Source of the DNA: Marivita sp.
Lineage (GTDB): Bacteria; Pseudomonadota; Alphaproteobacteria; Rhodobacterales; Rhodobacteraceae
Direction of reading: 5' to 3'
Assembly (NCBI RefSeq): GCF_020055675.1
Contig: NZ_JAIPUS010000001.1
Span: 186,001-250,000 of the forward strand
Length of the DNA: 64,000 nt
The translations under genes and the position numbers were made by a program. Below the pieces are notes generated by a model. The model ran no database searches and had not been told where the DNA came from. It saw only the letters and a program-made list of their open reading frames with translations. This document shows positions 28,160 through 36,877 of this stretch, one piece after another (the stretch's first letter is position 1; the number at the start of each line of letters is the position of its first letter).

Positions 28160-29047
28160 TCAGGCCACTTCATGTCCAAGGGCGTGCGTGTAAAGGTCAA
28201 ACCATGTCTCCCGATTGATCTGGATTTTGGCAGCATCGCCGATGCGGGCGATACGGTCCAGATTGTTGGTCCCGAGAACAGGTAGAATGCGCGCGGGATG
28301 CGCCAAGAGCCACGCGACCGCGACAGCGGCCTCGTCAACGCCGTGATCGGCCCCAACCGTCTTGAGCGCGGTGCGCAGTGCGGCATTCCTGGCCTCGAAA
28401 AGCGCTCCACCACCCAGGGGCGACCATGCCATTGGAGGCTGGCCGTTCATCTGGTGGAAGGCGATATCGCCGTTCGTGAACGGCGCATGGTGCAGCAGGC
28501 TGATCTCGATCTGGTTGGTGACAAGTGGCTGCTGCATCGCGGATTGAAGCAGGTCCCAATCCCACGGGCGGAAATTCGATACCCCGATGGCGCCGACTTT
28601 GCCGCTTTTGACGATGTCGTCCAGCGCGGCTCCTGTTTCGTGGTGGTCCATCAGCGGATCGGGGCGGTGGATCAACAGCAAGTCGATATGGTCGATCTTC
28701 ATCAGCCGCAGCGAATGGTCGACCGAGGACAGGATATGTTCGCGGGACGTGTCGTAGTGTTTCACCTTCGCGTCGGCGTAGCGCCCGGCGGGGGCGACGA
28801 TATCGCACTTCGTGACGATCTCGATCTGGTTGCGCAGCTCCGGCGTGAGGGCGGTGCCCAGGATCTCTTCGGCTTCGTAGCCGCCATATATGTCGGCCTG
28901 ATCCATCGTGGTGATGCCCTGATCGAGGCAGGCGCTGATCTTGTTGCGGATGTGGCCCGTGCTGGTGTCGGCATCGTCGCCTAGCCGCCACATGCCATAG
29001 ACAAGGCGGCTCAGGTCAAGGGCGTCGTTGAATTTTACGCGGTCCAT
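28160..29047 (-). CDS. Aldo/keto reductase (SmoB-like)
   Basis: NAD(P)H-dependent aldehyde reductase with a TIM-barrel fold, 295 residues from ATG 29047 (MDRVKFNDAL). The catalytic tetrad is visible: Asp and Tyr in TTMDQADIYGGY, Lys in IVTKCDIV and His in LLLIHRPDPL. The cofactor-site signature GVSNFRPWDWDLLQ and the C-terminal ILPVLGTNNLDRI are present. The start shares one base with the monooxygenase stop. If the operon is for sulfoquinovose, it would reduce 6-oxo-glucose to glucose, as SmoB does. This last step is inference. Confidence 0.92.
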   Translation of the reverse strand: MDRVKFNDALDLSRLVYGMWRLGDDADTSTGHIRNKISACLDQGITTMDQADIYGGYEAEEILGTALTPELRNQIEIVTKCDIVAPAGRYADAKVKHYDTSREHILSSVDHSLRLMKIDHIDLLLIHRPDPLMDHHETGAALDDIVKSGKVGAIGVSNFRPWDWDLLQSAMQQPLVTNQIEISLLHHAPFTNGDIAFHQMNGQPPMAWSPLGGGALFEARNAALRTALKTVGADHGVDEAAVAVAWLLAHPARILPVLGTNNLDRIARIGDAAKIQINRETWFDLYTHALGHEVA

Positions 29048-30201
29048 CAGCGGCGGACTCCATTTCCAAGGGGGGTTGCAGGGGTGCCGTCCGGCACGCG
29101 CCCGTATTCTTCCGGCAGCGAACAGGTCTTCATCTGGGGCAGCACCCGAGACCCGAAATGCCTGCATTCCTGGGTATGCGGATATCCCGACAGGATAAAG
29201 GCGCGGATACCCATTTTCTGATACTCTTCGAGTTCGGACAGGACCTGATCGGTGGACCCGACAAGCGCCGCCCCGCAGCCCGACCGTGCCCGGCCGATGC
29301 CGGTCCAGAGATGCGGTTCGACAAAACCTTCCATATCCGCCAGGTCGCGGTTTCTGGCCTGATGCGACACGCCCAGCGATGTCGAATCAAGGGCGCGGTC
29401 ACGAATTGTCTTGCCCTGCGCGTCGTCCAGCCTTGACACGATATGCGCCGCGTATTCGCGCGCCTCGGCTTCGGTGTCGCGGGCGATGACATGCACGCGC
29501 AGGCCATAATCGAGAGTGCGGCCATATCGGTCGGCCACGGCATGCACGTCCTTCATGCGCTGGGCCAGCGCCTCTTTCGGTTCGGGCCACATCAGGTAGA
29601 CGTCGCAATGTTGCCCGCAAAGTTCCAGCGCCGAGGGGGAGTAGCCGCCGAAATAAAGCAGCGGACCGCCGGTCTGATACGGTTTGGCGGGATCCGTGGT
29701 GAGGCCTTTGAAATTATAGATCTCACCCTCGTAGTTGATTTCATCCCGGGTCCAGGCTTGTTTCAGAATCTCGACCACTTCGCGCGACCGCTGGTAGCGG
29801 AAGGCCGAGTCCTCTTTTTCGCCGGGAAAGTCGCTGCTGATGATATTCACCGTCAGCCGCCCTTCCAGCATGTGATCCAGGGTCGCGATCGTTCGGGCCA
29901 GCATGATCGGTTGCATCTCGCCGCAGCGCACGGCGGCCAGCATGTTGATCTTGTCCGTGATCGGTGCGCAGCCCGCGACGAAAGACAGCGTGTCCTGGCC
30001 CACCTGGTAGGACGAGGGGCACAGAATGTTGCGGAATCCCTGGCGCTCGGCTTCTTTCACGATGCCGGAGCAATGCGCAAAGCTGGACCGTAGATCGCCG
30101 TCAGGCACGCCGAGAAATTCGTAGTCATCCGAGCACAGCGCCGAGAACCAAGATACCTCTGCCGCGTCCAGGTCGGGAGAGGTGATTGGCACGATGGTCA
30201 T
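29047..30201 (-). CDS. LLM-class flavin-dependent monooxygenase (alkanesulfonate / sulfoquinovose monooxygenase-like)
   Basis: Bacterial luciferase-like TIM-barrel oxygenase of 384 residues. It has the SsuD-type core (NMLAAVRCGEMQPIMLARTIATLDHMLEGRL in two parts, NIISSDFPGEKED and LYFGGYSPSALELCGQHCDVYLMWPEP). Such enzymes use FMNH2 and oxygen to remove sulfite from a C-sulfonate. It leads an operon with an aldo-keto reductase, a flavin reductase and a TRAP importer, the enzyme set of the oxidative sulfoquinovose route. ATG 30201 (MTIVPITSPDL) is chosen, because an in-frame start at 30261 adds 20 unrelated residues over the regulatory region. Confidence 0.92.
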   Translation of the reverse strand: MTIVPITSPDLDAAEVSWFSALCSDDYEFLGVPDGDLRSSFAHCSGIVKEAERQGFRNILCPSSYQVGQDTLSFVAGCAPITDKINMLAAVRCGEMQPIMLARTIATLDHMLEGRLTVNIISSDFPGEKEDSAFRYQRSREVVEILKQAWTRDEINYEGEIYNFKGLTTDPAKPYQTGGPLLYFGGYSPSALELCGQHCDVYLMWPEPKEALAQRMKDVHAVADRYGRTLDYGLRVHVIARDTEAEAREYAAHIVSRLDDAQGKTIRDRALDSTSLGVSHQARNRDLADMEGFVEPHLWTGIGRARSGCGAALVGSTDQVLSELEEYQKMGIRAFILSGYPHTQECRHFGSRVLPQMKTCSLPEEYGRVPDGTPATPLGNGVRR

Positions 30202-30220
30202 AAGGTGTCTCCGAAAAGCA

Positions 30221-30278
30221 TGAATTACCTCTTGCGTAGCACCGTCAAAAATGTAGATCAATAGTGTATCAATTACCC
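30221..30278. promoter_or_regulatory. Divergent promoter/operator region between monooxygenase and GntR genes
   Basis: 87-nt AT-rich gap between divergent starts (30202-30288). It holds two direct repeats: AATTACC at 30223-30229 and 30271-30277, and ATCAAT at 30257-30262 and 30268-30273 (11 bp apart, about one helical turn). These are candidate binding sites for the adjacent GntR protein. No clear palindrome of the usual GntR form is present. Confidence 0.45.
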
Positions 30279-30288
30279 GGGCGACGAA

Positions 30289-30990
30289 ATGACCGACACC
30301 TATGCCCTGCCGAAATATGTCCAGATCAGCGAATTGCTGATCCGGGACATTCAGGCCGGGCGATTGGTCGATGGAGAACGGCTGCCGCCCGAACGCGACA
30401 TGGCTGCCGGGCTTGGTATCTCGGTCGGGACGTTACGCAAATCGCTGGAAGAGTTGACCGCCCAGGGCCTGCTGGAGCGGGTGCAGGGGTCGGGCAACTA
30501 TGTGCGTGCCCGCCCGGATGCGCAATCTGTCTATGCTTTCTTCCGCGTCGAACTGCGCGAAGGCGGCGGGCTGCCAACGGCGGAGGTGCTGTCGGTGGAC
30601 ACGCTTGTCAAACCTGACGGCTTGCCGCGCTTCGGTCAAAGTGACCGGGGCCACCGCATTCGTCGTTTGCGGCGCCTGAACGGGACACCGGCGGTGCTCG
30701 AGGAGATCTGGCTGGATGGCAGCCATGCCGACAGCATTGACGCGGTGGCGCTGCGGGAGTCGCTTTACCTCTATTATCGCGAGGCCCTCGGTCTCTGGAT
30801 CACCAGGGTGGAAGACCGGCTGGATCTTTCCCCGGTTCCGGACTGGGTGCCGGATGCCTTCGGCCTGCGCGCGGGGCAGGATTGCATGCGCGCCTCGCGG
30901 ATCAGCTATGGCCCGGACGGAATGTCCGCCGAAGCCTCCTGGAACTGGATCGACACAACTGTCGCAACCTATGTTGCGCGGATTACCTGA
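30289..30990 (+). CDS. GntR family transcriptional regulator (HutC/UTRA type)
   Basis: Regulator of 233 residues. The N-terminal winged helix (residues ~5-75) reads ISELLIRDIQAGRLVDGERL, PPERDMAAGLGISVGTLRKS and LLERVQGSGNYV. The rest is a UTRA ligand-binding domain (RRLRRLNGTPAVLEEIWLDG, SLYLYYREALGLWITRVEDR). HutC-type members are usually repressors released by a pathway sugar or intermediate. It is divergent from the monooxygenase-TRAP operon and cotranscribed with the Gfo/Idh gene 9 nt downstream, so it most likely controls both. Confidence 0.93.
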   Translation: MTDTYALPKYVQISELLIRDIQAGRLVDGERLPPERDMAAGLGISVGTLRKSLEELTAQGLLERVQGSGNYVRARPDAQSVYAFFRVELREGGGLPTAEVLSVDTLVKPDGLPRFGQSDRGHRIRRLRRLNGTPAVLEEIWLDGSHADSIDAVALRESLYLYYREALGLWITRVEDRLDLSPVPDWVPDAFGLRAGQDCMRASRISYGPDGMSAEASWNWIDTTVATYVARIT

Positions 30991-30999
30991 AGGACGAGC

Positions 31000-32091
31000 A
31001 TGACGATCATCAACTACGGCATTATCGGATGCGGCATGATGGGGCAGGAGCATCTGCGCAACATCGCGCTTCTGGACGGCGCGCGGGTGGCCGCGATTTT
31101 CGAGCCTGACGCGATCATGGCGGCCGCTGCCAAGTCGATCGCGCCGGATGCCGTGCTCTGCGAGACGCTGGATGCGCTGCTGGATCGGACCGATCTGCAT
31201 TGCCTTCTGGTGGCCAGCCCGAACCATTGCCATGTCGCTGCGCTGGAGCAGATCGCAAAATGCAATCCGCTGCCGCTGCTCATGGAGAAGCCGCTGTATA
31301 CGGACCCTGCCGATCTGGCGCGGATCGACGCGATTGCCGCGCACTATCCGGCGCCGATCTGGGTGGCGATGGAGTATCGCTACATGCCGCCGATCAAGGT
31401 CCTGGCCGAAGAGGTGCAGCGCGCCACCGGCGGGGTGAAGATGCTCACGATCCGCGAACACCGCTTTCCGTTTCTGCACAAGGTGAATGACTGGAACCGG
31501 TTCAATCGCAACACCGGCGGCACGCTTGTCGAGAAATGCTGCCACTTCTTCGACCTGATGCGTCTGATCACAGGATCGGACCCGGTCCGCGTCACGGCAA
31601 GCGGGGGACAGGAGGTGAACCACCTGGAAGAGCGATACGAAGAGCAGATCCCGGACGTCTGGGACAGCGCCTATGTCATCATGGACTTTGCCAATGGCAC
31701 GCGCGCGATGCTCGAACTGTGCATGTATGCCGAAGGCTCGCGCTTTCAGGAAGAGATCAGCGCGGTTGGTCCCGACGGCAAGATCGAAGCGCTGGTGCCG
31801 GGGCCGGGCCGGTTCTGGCCCGCCCATCTTGGGGCGCCGCCGGTGCCGCAAGTGATCATCAGCCCGCGTCATCCCAAGGGGCCGCAGACTGTCGAGATCG
31901 CCGTTGACCCCACGATCCTTGAAGCGGGCGACCACAATGGGTCCACCTTTTATCAGCATGTGCGGTTCCTTGATCTGGTGCGCAATGGCGGCGATCCCGA
32001 AGTGTCGCTTCAGGATGGCGCATGGGCCGTGCGCATGGGGCTCGCGGCGCAGAAATCAGCCAGAAACAAGGCAGTTGTCGACAAAATCTGA
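31000..32091 (+). CDS. Gfo/Idh/MocA family oxidoreductase, possibly an NAD-dependent sulfoquinovosidase
   Basis: NAD(P)-binding protein of 363 residues. It has the Rossmann N-terminus IINYGIIGCGMMGQEHLRN, the active-site segment MEKPLYTDPADL (EKP motif), WVAMEYRYMPPIKVL and GGTLVEKCCHFFDLMRLITG. Relatives include sugar dehydrogenases and the GH188 NAD-dependent sulfoquinovosidases. The neighbouring oxidative desulfurization genes make the latter attractive, because a sulfoquinovosidase is the one activity otherwise missing. The substrate assignment is inference. ATG 31000 has GGACGAG upstream, and the gene forms a pair with the GntR gene. Confidence 0.88.
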   Translation: MTIINYGIIGCGMMGQEHLRNIALLDGARVAAIFEPDAIMAAAAKSIAPDAVLCETLDALLDRTDLHCLLVASPNHCHVAALEQIAKCNPLPLLMEKPLYTDPADLARIDAIAAHYPAPIWVAMEYRYMPPIKVLAEEVQRATGGVKMLTIREHRFPFLHKVNDWNRFNRNTGGTLVEKCCHFFDLMRLITGSDPVRVTASGGQEVNHLEERYEEQIPDVWDSAYVIMDFANGTRAMLELCMYAEGSRFQEEISAVGPDGKIEALVPGPGRFWPAHLGAPPVPQVIISPRHPKGPQTVEIAVDPTILEAGDHNGSTFYQHVRFLDLVRNGGDPEVSLQDGAWAVRMGLAAQKSARNKAVVDKI

Positions 32092-32257
32092 CAATTGTTT
32101 GACCGGGCTTTTCGCGCAACACTTTGCAATAAAGCCATAAAAACGGGAAACTGCCTTATTCTCTGCTTTTATCGAAAGATATTTTCCTGTATCCGAAAGT
32201 AGAGCAAAAAAATGCCGAACCCGAAAACGGGCGGCCTTGAGGTAGAGCGGTGTAGTT

Positions 32258-35200
32258 ATGAATGCGATTAATTTCGTTGTCCGTACAGGTGCGGGCGCAG
32301 TCGAGCGTGGCGTTGTTGGAGCAGACGATCAGGGCTATTTGATCGAAGCCGGTGGCGGACGCGACGTTTCCCTGAACATCCACAGATCGGATCTCCGCAG
32401 CTATGATCGCGCGGGCAATGACCTGCAGATCACGCTTGCAGATGGCCGGGTCATCATTCTTGAAAATTATTTTGACGGCGCCGACAGTCGGTTGTTCCTG
32501 AGCACCGATGGTGTGCTGAGCGAGGTTGCCTTCGCCCAGGGTGACGGTAGTGCGCTGTTTGCGGAATACGGCGATGTTGCGGCCTGGGGCAAGTGGAGCC
32601 CGGATGACGCGCTCATCTTCCATGATCGTGCAGATATCGCGGCGGCGGACATGGTCGCGGCGGAGCCTGAAGGCGGCGGCGTTTCCATGCTCGGCGCTGG
32701 GCTTCTGGCTGGCAGCGGCATTCTGCCATGGCTGGGCGCCGGTGCGGCGGCGGCAACAGGCGCGGCGATCCTCGGCGGCGGTGGCAGCGGTGGTGACAAC
32801 GGCGGCAATGATGGCAACGGCCTTGTCGGCTCGGGTGGCGAAAGCGGTGATCCGGATGCGCCCACGGTTGACGATGGCGACTACCGGATCGGCGGCGACG
32901 ATCTGACCGACGAGGACCGGAATGTTCTTGTGAGCGGCACCGCGAACGAGGGTGACACGGTTGTTGTTGTCATCGGAGACAAGACGCAGACCACCACAAC
33001 AGGTTCAAGCGGCACATGGGACGTGAGCTTCAACGGTCCGGATTTCCCCTCCGATGGTGACTACACCACGCAAGTGACCGTGACAGGCGAAGACGGCGAC
33101 ACCGAGCTGGCGGGTCCGGAGGTCGCGATCGACACAACTCCGCCCGCGGTGGAGATCACCGGAGGGACGACATCCACCGGCGATCTGATCACCGATGGCA
33201 TGTTCGAAGCCGGCGCAACCGTGACAGGGACAACCGAGATCGGTGCATCCGTTGTCGTCATCGCGGGCGGTGTGAGCCATGTCGCCGAGGTGGACGGGCA
33301 GGGCAACTGGACCGTGACACTTGAAAGCAGCGCTTTCGAGCGCGGCGAATATATCGAGGATATCCAGGTTGTTGCGACCGACGACTTCAATAACTCGACC
33401 GCGATTTCTGACGGTATCCAGATCGACACCGAAGCGGCTGTGACGGTCAACACCGCGAGCATCGAAACGGATGGCATCATCAATGATGTCGAACGGAGCG
33501 ACGGTGTCGAAGTCACCGGAACAACCGATCCGGGATCGACCGTGGTCGTCGAGATGAACGGCTACACCCGGAATGCCACTGTCGATGATCTGGGCAACTG
33601 GACCGTGACCTTTGCCGCAGCGGAAATACCGTTGGGTGAGCAGGACCTTGCGATCAACGCCTCCGCGACCGACGAAGTTGGCAACGTCAGTACGGCCTCC
33701 GGAGAGGTGCGTCTCGACACATTCGTGCGGAACTTTGACATCACCAGCGAGGCGGGTGGTGCAGACGGCGTCGTGAACGCGCAAGAGGCCGAGCAAGGCA
33801 TGACGGTCACCGGCACGACGGAGCCCGGAGGCAGCGTGACCGTCGGTATCGGTGGTGCATCGCACGAAGCCAGTGTCGATGCGAATGGCAACTGGACGGT
33901 GACGTTTTCGCCGAGCGAGCTTCCCTCGGGCGAGCAAACGGCAACCCTGACGGCAAGCTCGACCGATCCGGCGGGGAATACGGCGGTGGAGACCCGCGAT
34001 GTGGTCTTCGACACCGATGCCGGCATCCTGACGATCAGCCCCGAGCCGGTCGAAACAGACGATGTGATCAACCACGAAGAGGCCTCTGATGGCGTGATGA
34101 TCACCGGTACGTCGACCCCGAACCAGATGGTGGATGTATCGCTTGGTGGTGTGACCAAGACTGTCCAGACAGACACGTTTGGCGTCTGGCGTGCGAATTA
34201 CAACGCCGGCGAGGTGCAGCCCGGCGAATACGAGGCGCAGATCACCGCCTATACCGTGGATGCAGCCGGCAACGAGCTGACGCGCACCGACAGCGTTATG
34301 GTCGACACCTTCGTGCGCAATTTCGAGGTCAGTGCGACCCCGGTCACCGATGACAATGTGGTCAACGCGTCCGAGCACGGCCGAGGCGTGACGCTGAGCG
34401 GGACGACAGAACCGGGCGCCACGGTTTCGGTGATGATCGAAGGCGTTGCACGCGTCGCGAATGTTGACGCTGCGGGAAACTGGACGGCGACATTCTCGGC
34501 CAGCGATTTGCCGGAAGGCACATATGCGACCACGGCGCAGATCAGCACCGAGGACGCGGCAGGCAACACGGCAACGACGTCCAAGACATTCAACGTGGAC
34601 ACCGAAGTTGTGCCCTTGACCTCGACCAGCCAGCCGGGCGGTGCTGATGGCGTGGTGGGTGAAGCCGAAAGCAATGATGGCTTTACCCTGACCGGTCAGG
34701 TCGAACAGGGATCTGGCGTTGTTGTCACCATCGGCACTCAGCAGATGACCGCACAGGTCAGCGCCGGCGGCGCATGGTCGGTGGCGGTGCCCTCCAGTGC
34801 GATCCCGATGGTCGACGGCGAAAACGTGTCGATCCAGATCGACGCAACCGACAGTGCGGGCAACACCAAGTCCATCACGGAAACCATGGTGGTGGACAAC
34901 GTGGCACCGGACGCGCCTGACATGACCGCGATCACACGCGGCGAAGGCCAGGACGTTCAGTCGATCCATTTGGTCGCGTCCGACGACGACATTGCCATCG
35001 AACGCGTTGGCAACTCGACGCCGCAGGATGTTGGTTTCAACGAGCAGACATTTGCCGGGGAAACCACCTATAACTTCCCAAATACGGTTCCCGATGGGTC
35101 GCATCTGGTTGTCACGGCGACGGACAGCGCGGGCAACAGCTCGGGCACCTATGTTGTGATCAACGACTCGGAATCCCAACAGGATGTCAGCCTGGCCGGG

Positions 35201-35461
35201 AACGTCGGTGGCCGCGAGATCGATACGATCGATCTCGAATTCACGGATATGGCCGACCTGGTGATCACCGAGGAGCAAATCGTCGCTCTGACGGGTGAAG
35301 AGAACACGATCAAGGTGTTGGGCAACCATGACGAAGCGGTTCGGATCGACGGGGCGACGCGGAGCGGAACCCATTCCGAGGATGGCCAAAACTACAATGT
35401 CTACGATCTGGGGGACGCGACCGTCCTGATCGATGACGACATCGACAACGTGACAATCTAG
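32258..35461 (+). CDS. BapA-like surface adhesin with about eight bacterial Ig-like repeats
   Basis: 1067 residues, acidic and Thr/Gly/Val-rich, with no Sec signal. Residues 1-125 resemble the BapA-prefix domain (VSLNIHRSDLRSYDRAGNDL, RVIILENYF). A hydrophobic segment (~142-173) and a Gly/Asn linker follow. About eight Ig-like units of ~97 residues then repeat the pattern VTGTTEPG...GNWTVTF...ATDxAGN..., residues ~200-970. The last ~90 residues are a non-repetitive type I secretion-like tail. No RTX calcium nonapeptides are present. ATG 32258 follows GAGGT. The three secretion genes lie directly downstream, so it is very probably their substrate and acts in attachment or biofilm formation. 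Confidence 0.9.
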   Translation: MNAINFVVRTGAGAVERGVVGADDQGYLIEAGGGRDVSLNIHRSDLRSYDRAGNDLQITLADGRVIILENYFDGADSRLFLSTDGVLSEVAFAQGDGSALFAEYGDVAAWGKWSPDDALIFHDRADIAAADMVAAEPEGGGVSMLGAGLLAGSGILPWLGAGAAAATGAAILGGGGSGGDNGGNDGNGLVGSGGESGDPDAPTVDDGDYRIGGDDLTDEDRNVLVSGTANEGDTVVVVIGDKTQTTTTGSSGTWDVSFNGPDFPSDGDYTTQVTVTGEDGDTELAGPEVAIDTTPPAVEITGGTTSTGDLITDGMFEAGATVTGTTEIGASVVVIAGGVSHVAEVDGQGNWTVTLESSAFERGEYIEDIQVVATDDFNNSTAISDGIQIDTEAAVTVNTASIETDGIINDVERSDGVEVTGTTDPGSTVVVEMNGYTRNATVDDLGNWTVTFAAAEIPLGEQDLAINASATDEVGNVSTASGEVRLDTFVRNFDITSEAGGADGVVNAQEAEQGMTVTGTTEPGGSVTVGIGGASHEASVDANGNWTVTFSPSELPSGEQTATLTASSTDPAGNTAVETRDVVFDTDAGILTISPEPVETDDVINHEEASDGVMITGTSTPNQMVDVSLGGVTKTVQTDTFGVWRANYNAGEVQPGEYEAQITAYTVDAAGNELTRTDSVMVDTFVRNFEVSATPVTDDNVVNASEHGRGVTLSGTTEPGATVSVMIEGVARVANVDAAGNWTATFSASDLPEGTYATTAQISTEDAAGNTATTSKTFNVDTEVVPLTSTSQPGGADGVVGEAESNDGFTLTGQVEQGSGVVVTIGTQQMTAQVSAGGAWSVAVPSSAIPMVDGENVSIQIDATDSAGNTKSITETMVVDNVAPDAPDMTAITRGEGQDVQSIHLVASDDDIAIERVGNSTPQDVGFNEQTFAGETTYNFPNTVPDGSHLVVTATDSAGNSSGTYVVINDSESQQDVSLAGNVGGREIDTIDLEFTDMADLVITEEQIVALTGEENTIKVLGNHDEAVRIDGATRSGTHSEDGQNYNVYDLGDATVLIDDDIDNVTI

Positions 35462-35545
35462 GGAAGGCGATCGTTTTGTTCGGGCCGTTGCGTGACGGCC
35501 CGAGCCCCAAGACACAAGAATGCCAAAGGCAGGGGCTCATTCGGT

Positions 35546-36877
35546 ATGAGGTACAATAGAGGAGCCATCGCTGGAGCGGTTCTTGCGAGTTTGGCTCTTT
35601 CGGGGTGTATGCAGGACTTGGGCAGGGAGACCGTTTCTAGGGTCTTTCAAGCCCAGCCGGCGTCAGATGCAGACGACATCGGCGAAACCAAGACATCCAA
35701 AGCCACTCCCAGATCGACCGAGGACATCTCCCCGATCATCGCAGAGCTTTCCGCGCGCAAAACTGTGCTGATCGATGGATCGCCCTATTCCAGGGTCGCC
35801 GAAGGTGTCCTGGCCGCCGATGCGCGCGTGGCAGAGGCGGAATTGCAGGTCGCCCGCTTGCGTGCCGAGGCTGCGTCGAAGAACTGGTGGCCGACCATTT
35901 CGCCGCGCGTGTCCCTGACATCGCTTGGCGATATCGTGGCGGATATTGTGATCAACCAGGTGCTGTTCGACAACGGTCGCAAGAAAGCGGAGCGCGATTT
36001 GGCCAAGGCCGATGTCGAACTGGCCGCGGTTGCCCTGTCCGAGAGCAGCAATGACCGCGTCCACGAGGGGTTGACGCTGTACCTGACGGCCGAAGAAGGC
36101 CGCGCGGCAGCAGACCTTTATGGACAGGCGCTAGAGGATATGACCCGTTTCGAGTGGGTCATGAAACAGCGCGTGGCCGGCGGGATATCGGAACATTCCG
36201 ACCTGAATGTCCTGAAACAGAAGCTGGCGGATCTCCGGGCGCGCGACACCGCAGCCCGAGAGAAGATCAGCCGGGCGACGGCCGAACTTGACGCGATGTC
36301 TGACGTCACGCTTGACGGTCAGCGGGGGCTGCACGGGATGGGAACGGCAGGCTCTGAAACCGCGCTCGATGTGCTGCGCGCGAAAGCCGAACGCGACCGT
36401 CAGATCGCCGAGGCCAGGATCGCGCGTGCCGGGCACCTGCCGGGCCTGTCAGCCGGCGGAGGCCTGCGCAACGGCGGTGAAAACATCTCGCTCGACGTGA
36501 GCACCGAGCAGATGCTTGGCATTGGCACGGGAGCCTCGCTTCGGGCGATCGAGGCAACGAAGACGACAGCGGACCGCAAGGTGACAGAGGCGCGCGATAT
36601 CGCACGCCGGGCCATCGAGGCGGACCGCCGGGACCTTGCCGCACTTCGGCGACAGGCTGCCGAGGCCGCAGATCTGACAGCTCAGGCCAAGACCAATCTG
36701 GACCTGTTTCAGCGCCAATACGATGCAGGCACGCGTCAGGTGATGGACGTGGTCGGCGTATATGAAACATTCCTGCGGGCCCTCGAAAAAGAACTCAGCC
36801 TGAAGTTCGAGGCCGCCCGCGCCGAGCTGGACGCCGCCAAGCGTCTTGGCCTTCTTGCGGATGGAGCACGGATTTGA
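35546..36877 (+). CDS. TolC-family outer membrane lipoprotein of type I secretion system
   Basis: Outer-membrane efflux protein of 443 residues. It begins with a lipoprotein signal whose lipobox is LALSGC (MRYNRGAIAGAVLASLALSG, then Cys). The rest is mostly long helices typical of TolC (VLAADARVAEAELQVARLRAE, FQRQYDAGTRQVMDVVGVYE). The beta strands include SPRVSLTSLGDIVADIVINQ and LPGLSAGGGL. ATG 35546 is chosen so the lipobox is intact, and the longer upstream frame would bury it. It lies between the adhesin and the ABC transporter, and its stop overlaps the next start. Confidence 0.9.
   Translation: MRYNRGAIAGAVLASLALSGCMQDLGRETVSRVFQAQPASDADDIGETKTSKATPRSTEDISPIIAELSARKTVLIDGSPYSRVAEGVLAADARVAEAELQVARLRAEAASKNWWPTISPRVSLTSLGDIVADIVINQVLFDNGRKKAERDLAKADVELAAVALSESSNDRVHEGLTLYLTAEEGRAAADLYGQALEDMTRFEWVMKQRVAGGISEHSDLNVLKQKLADLRARDTAAREKISRATAELDAMSDVTLDGQRGLHGMGTAGSETALDVLRAKAERDRQIAEARIARAGHLPGLSAGGGLRNGGENISLDVSTEQMLGIGTGASLRAIEATKTTADRKVTEARDIARRAIEADRRDLAALRRQAAEAADLTAQAKTNLDLFQRQYDAGTRQVMDVVGVYETFLRALEKELSLKFEAARAELDAAKRLGLLADGARI

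Noticed and set aside
32258-35461. RTX toxin or calcium-binding nonapeptide repeats in the secreted protein
   Set aside because: No GGxGxDxxx-type runs occur. The repeats are Ig-like.
33005-35515. 836-codon open frame antisense to the adhesin gene
   Set aside because: It mirrors the repetitive, acidic coding strand and gives Arg/His-rich sequence with no domain. The plus-strand Ig-like repeats are clearly the real gene.
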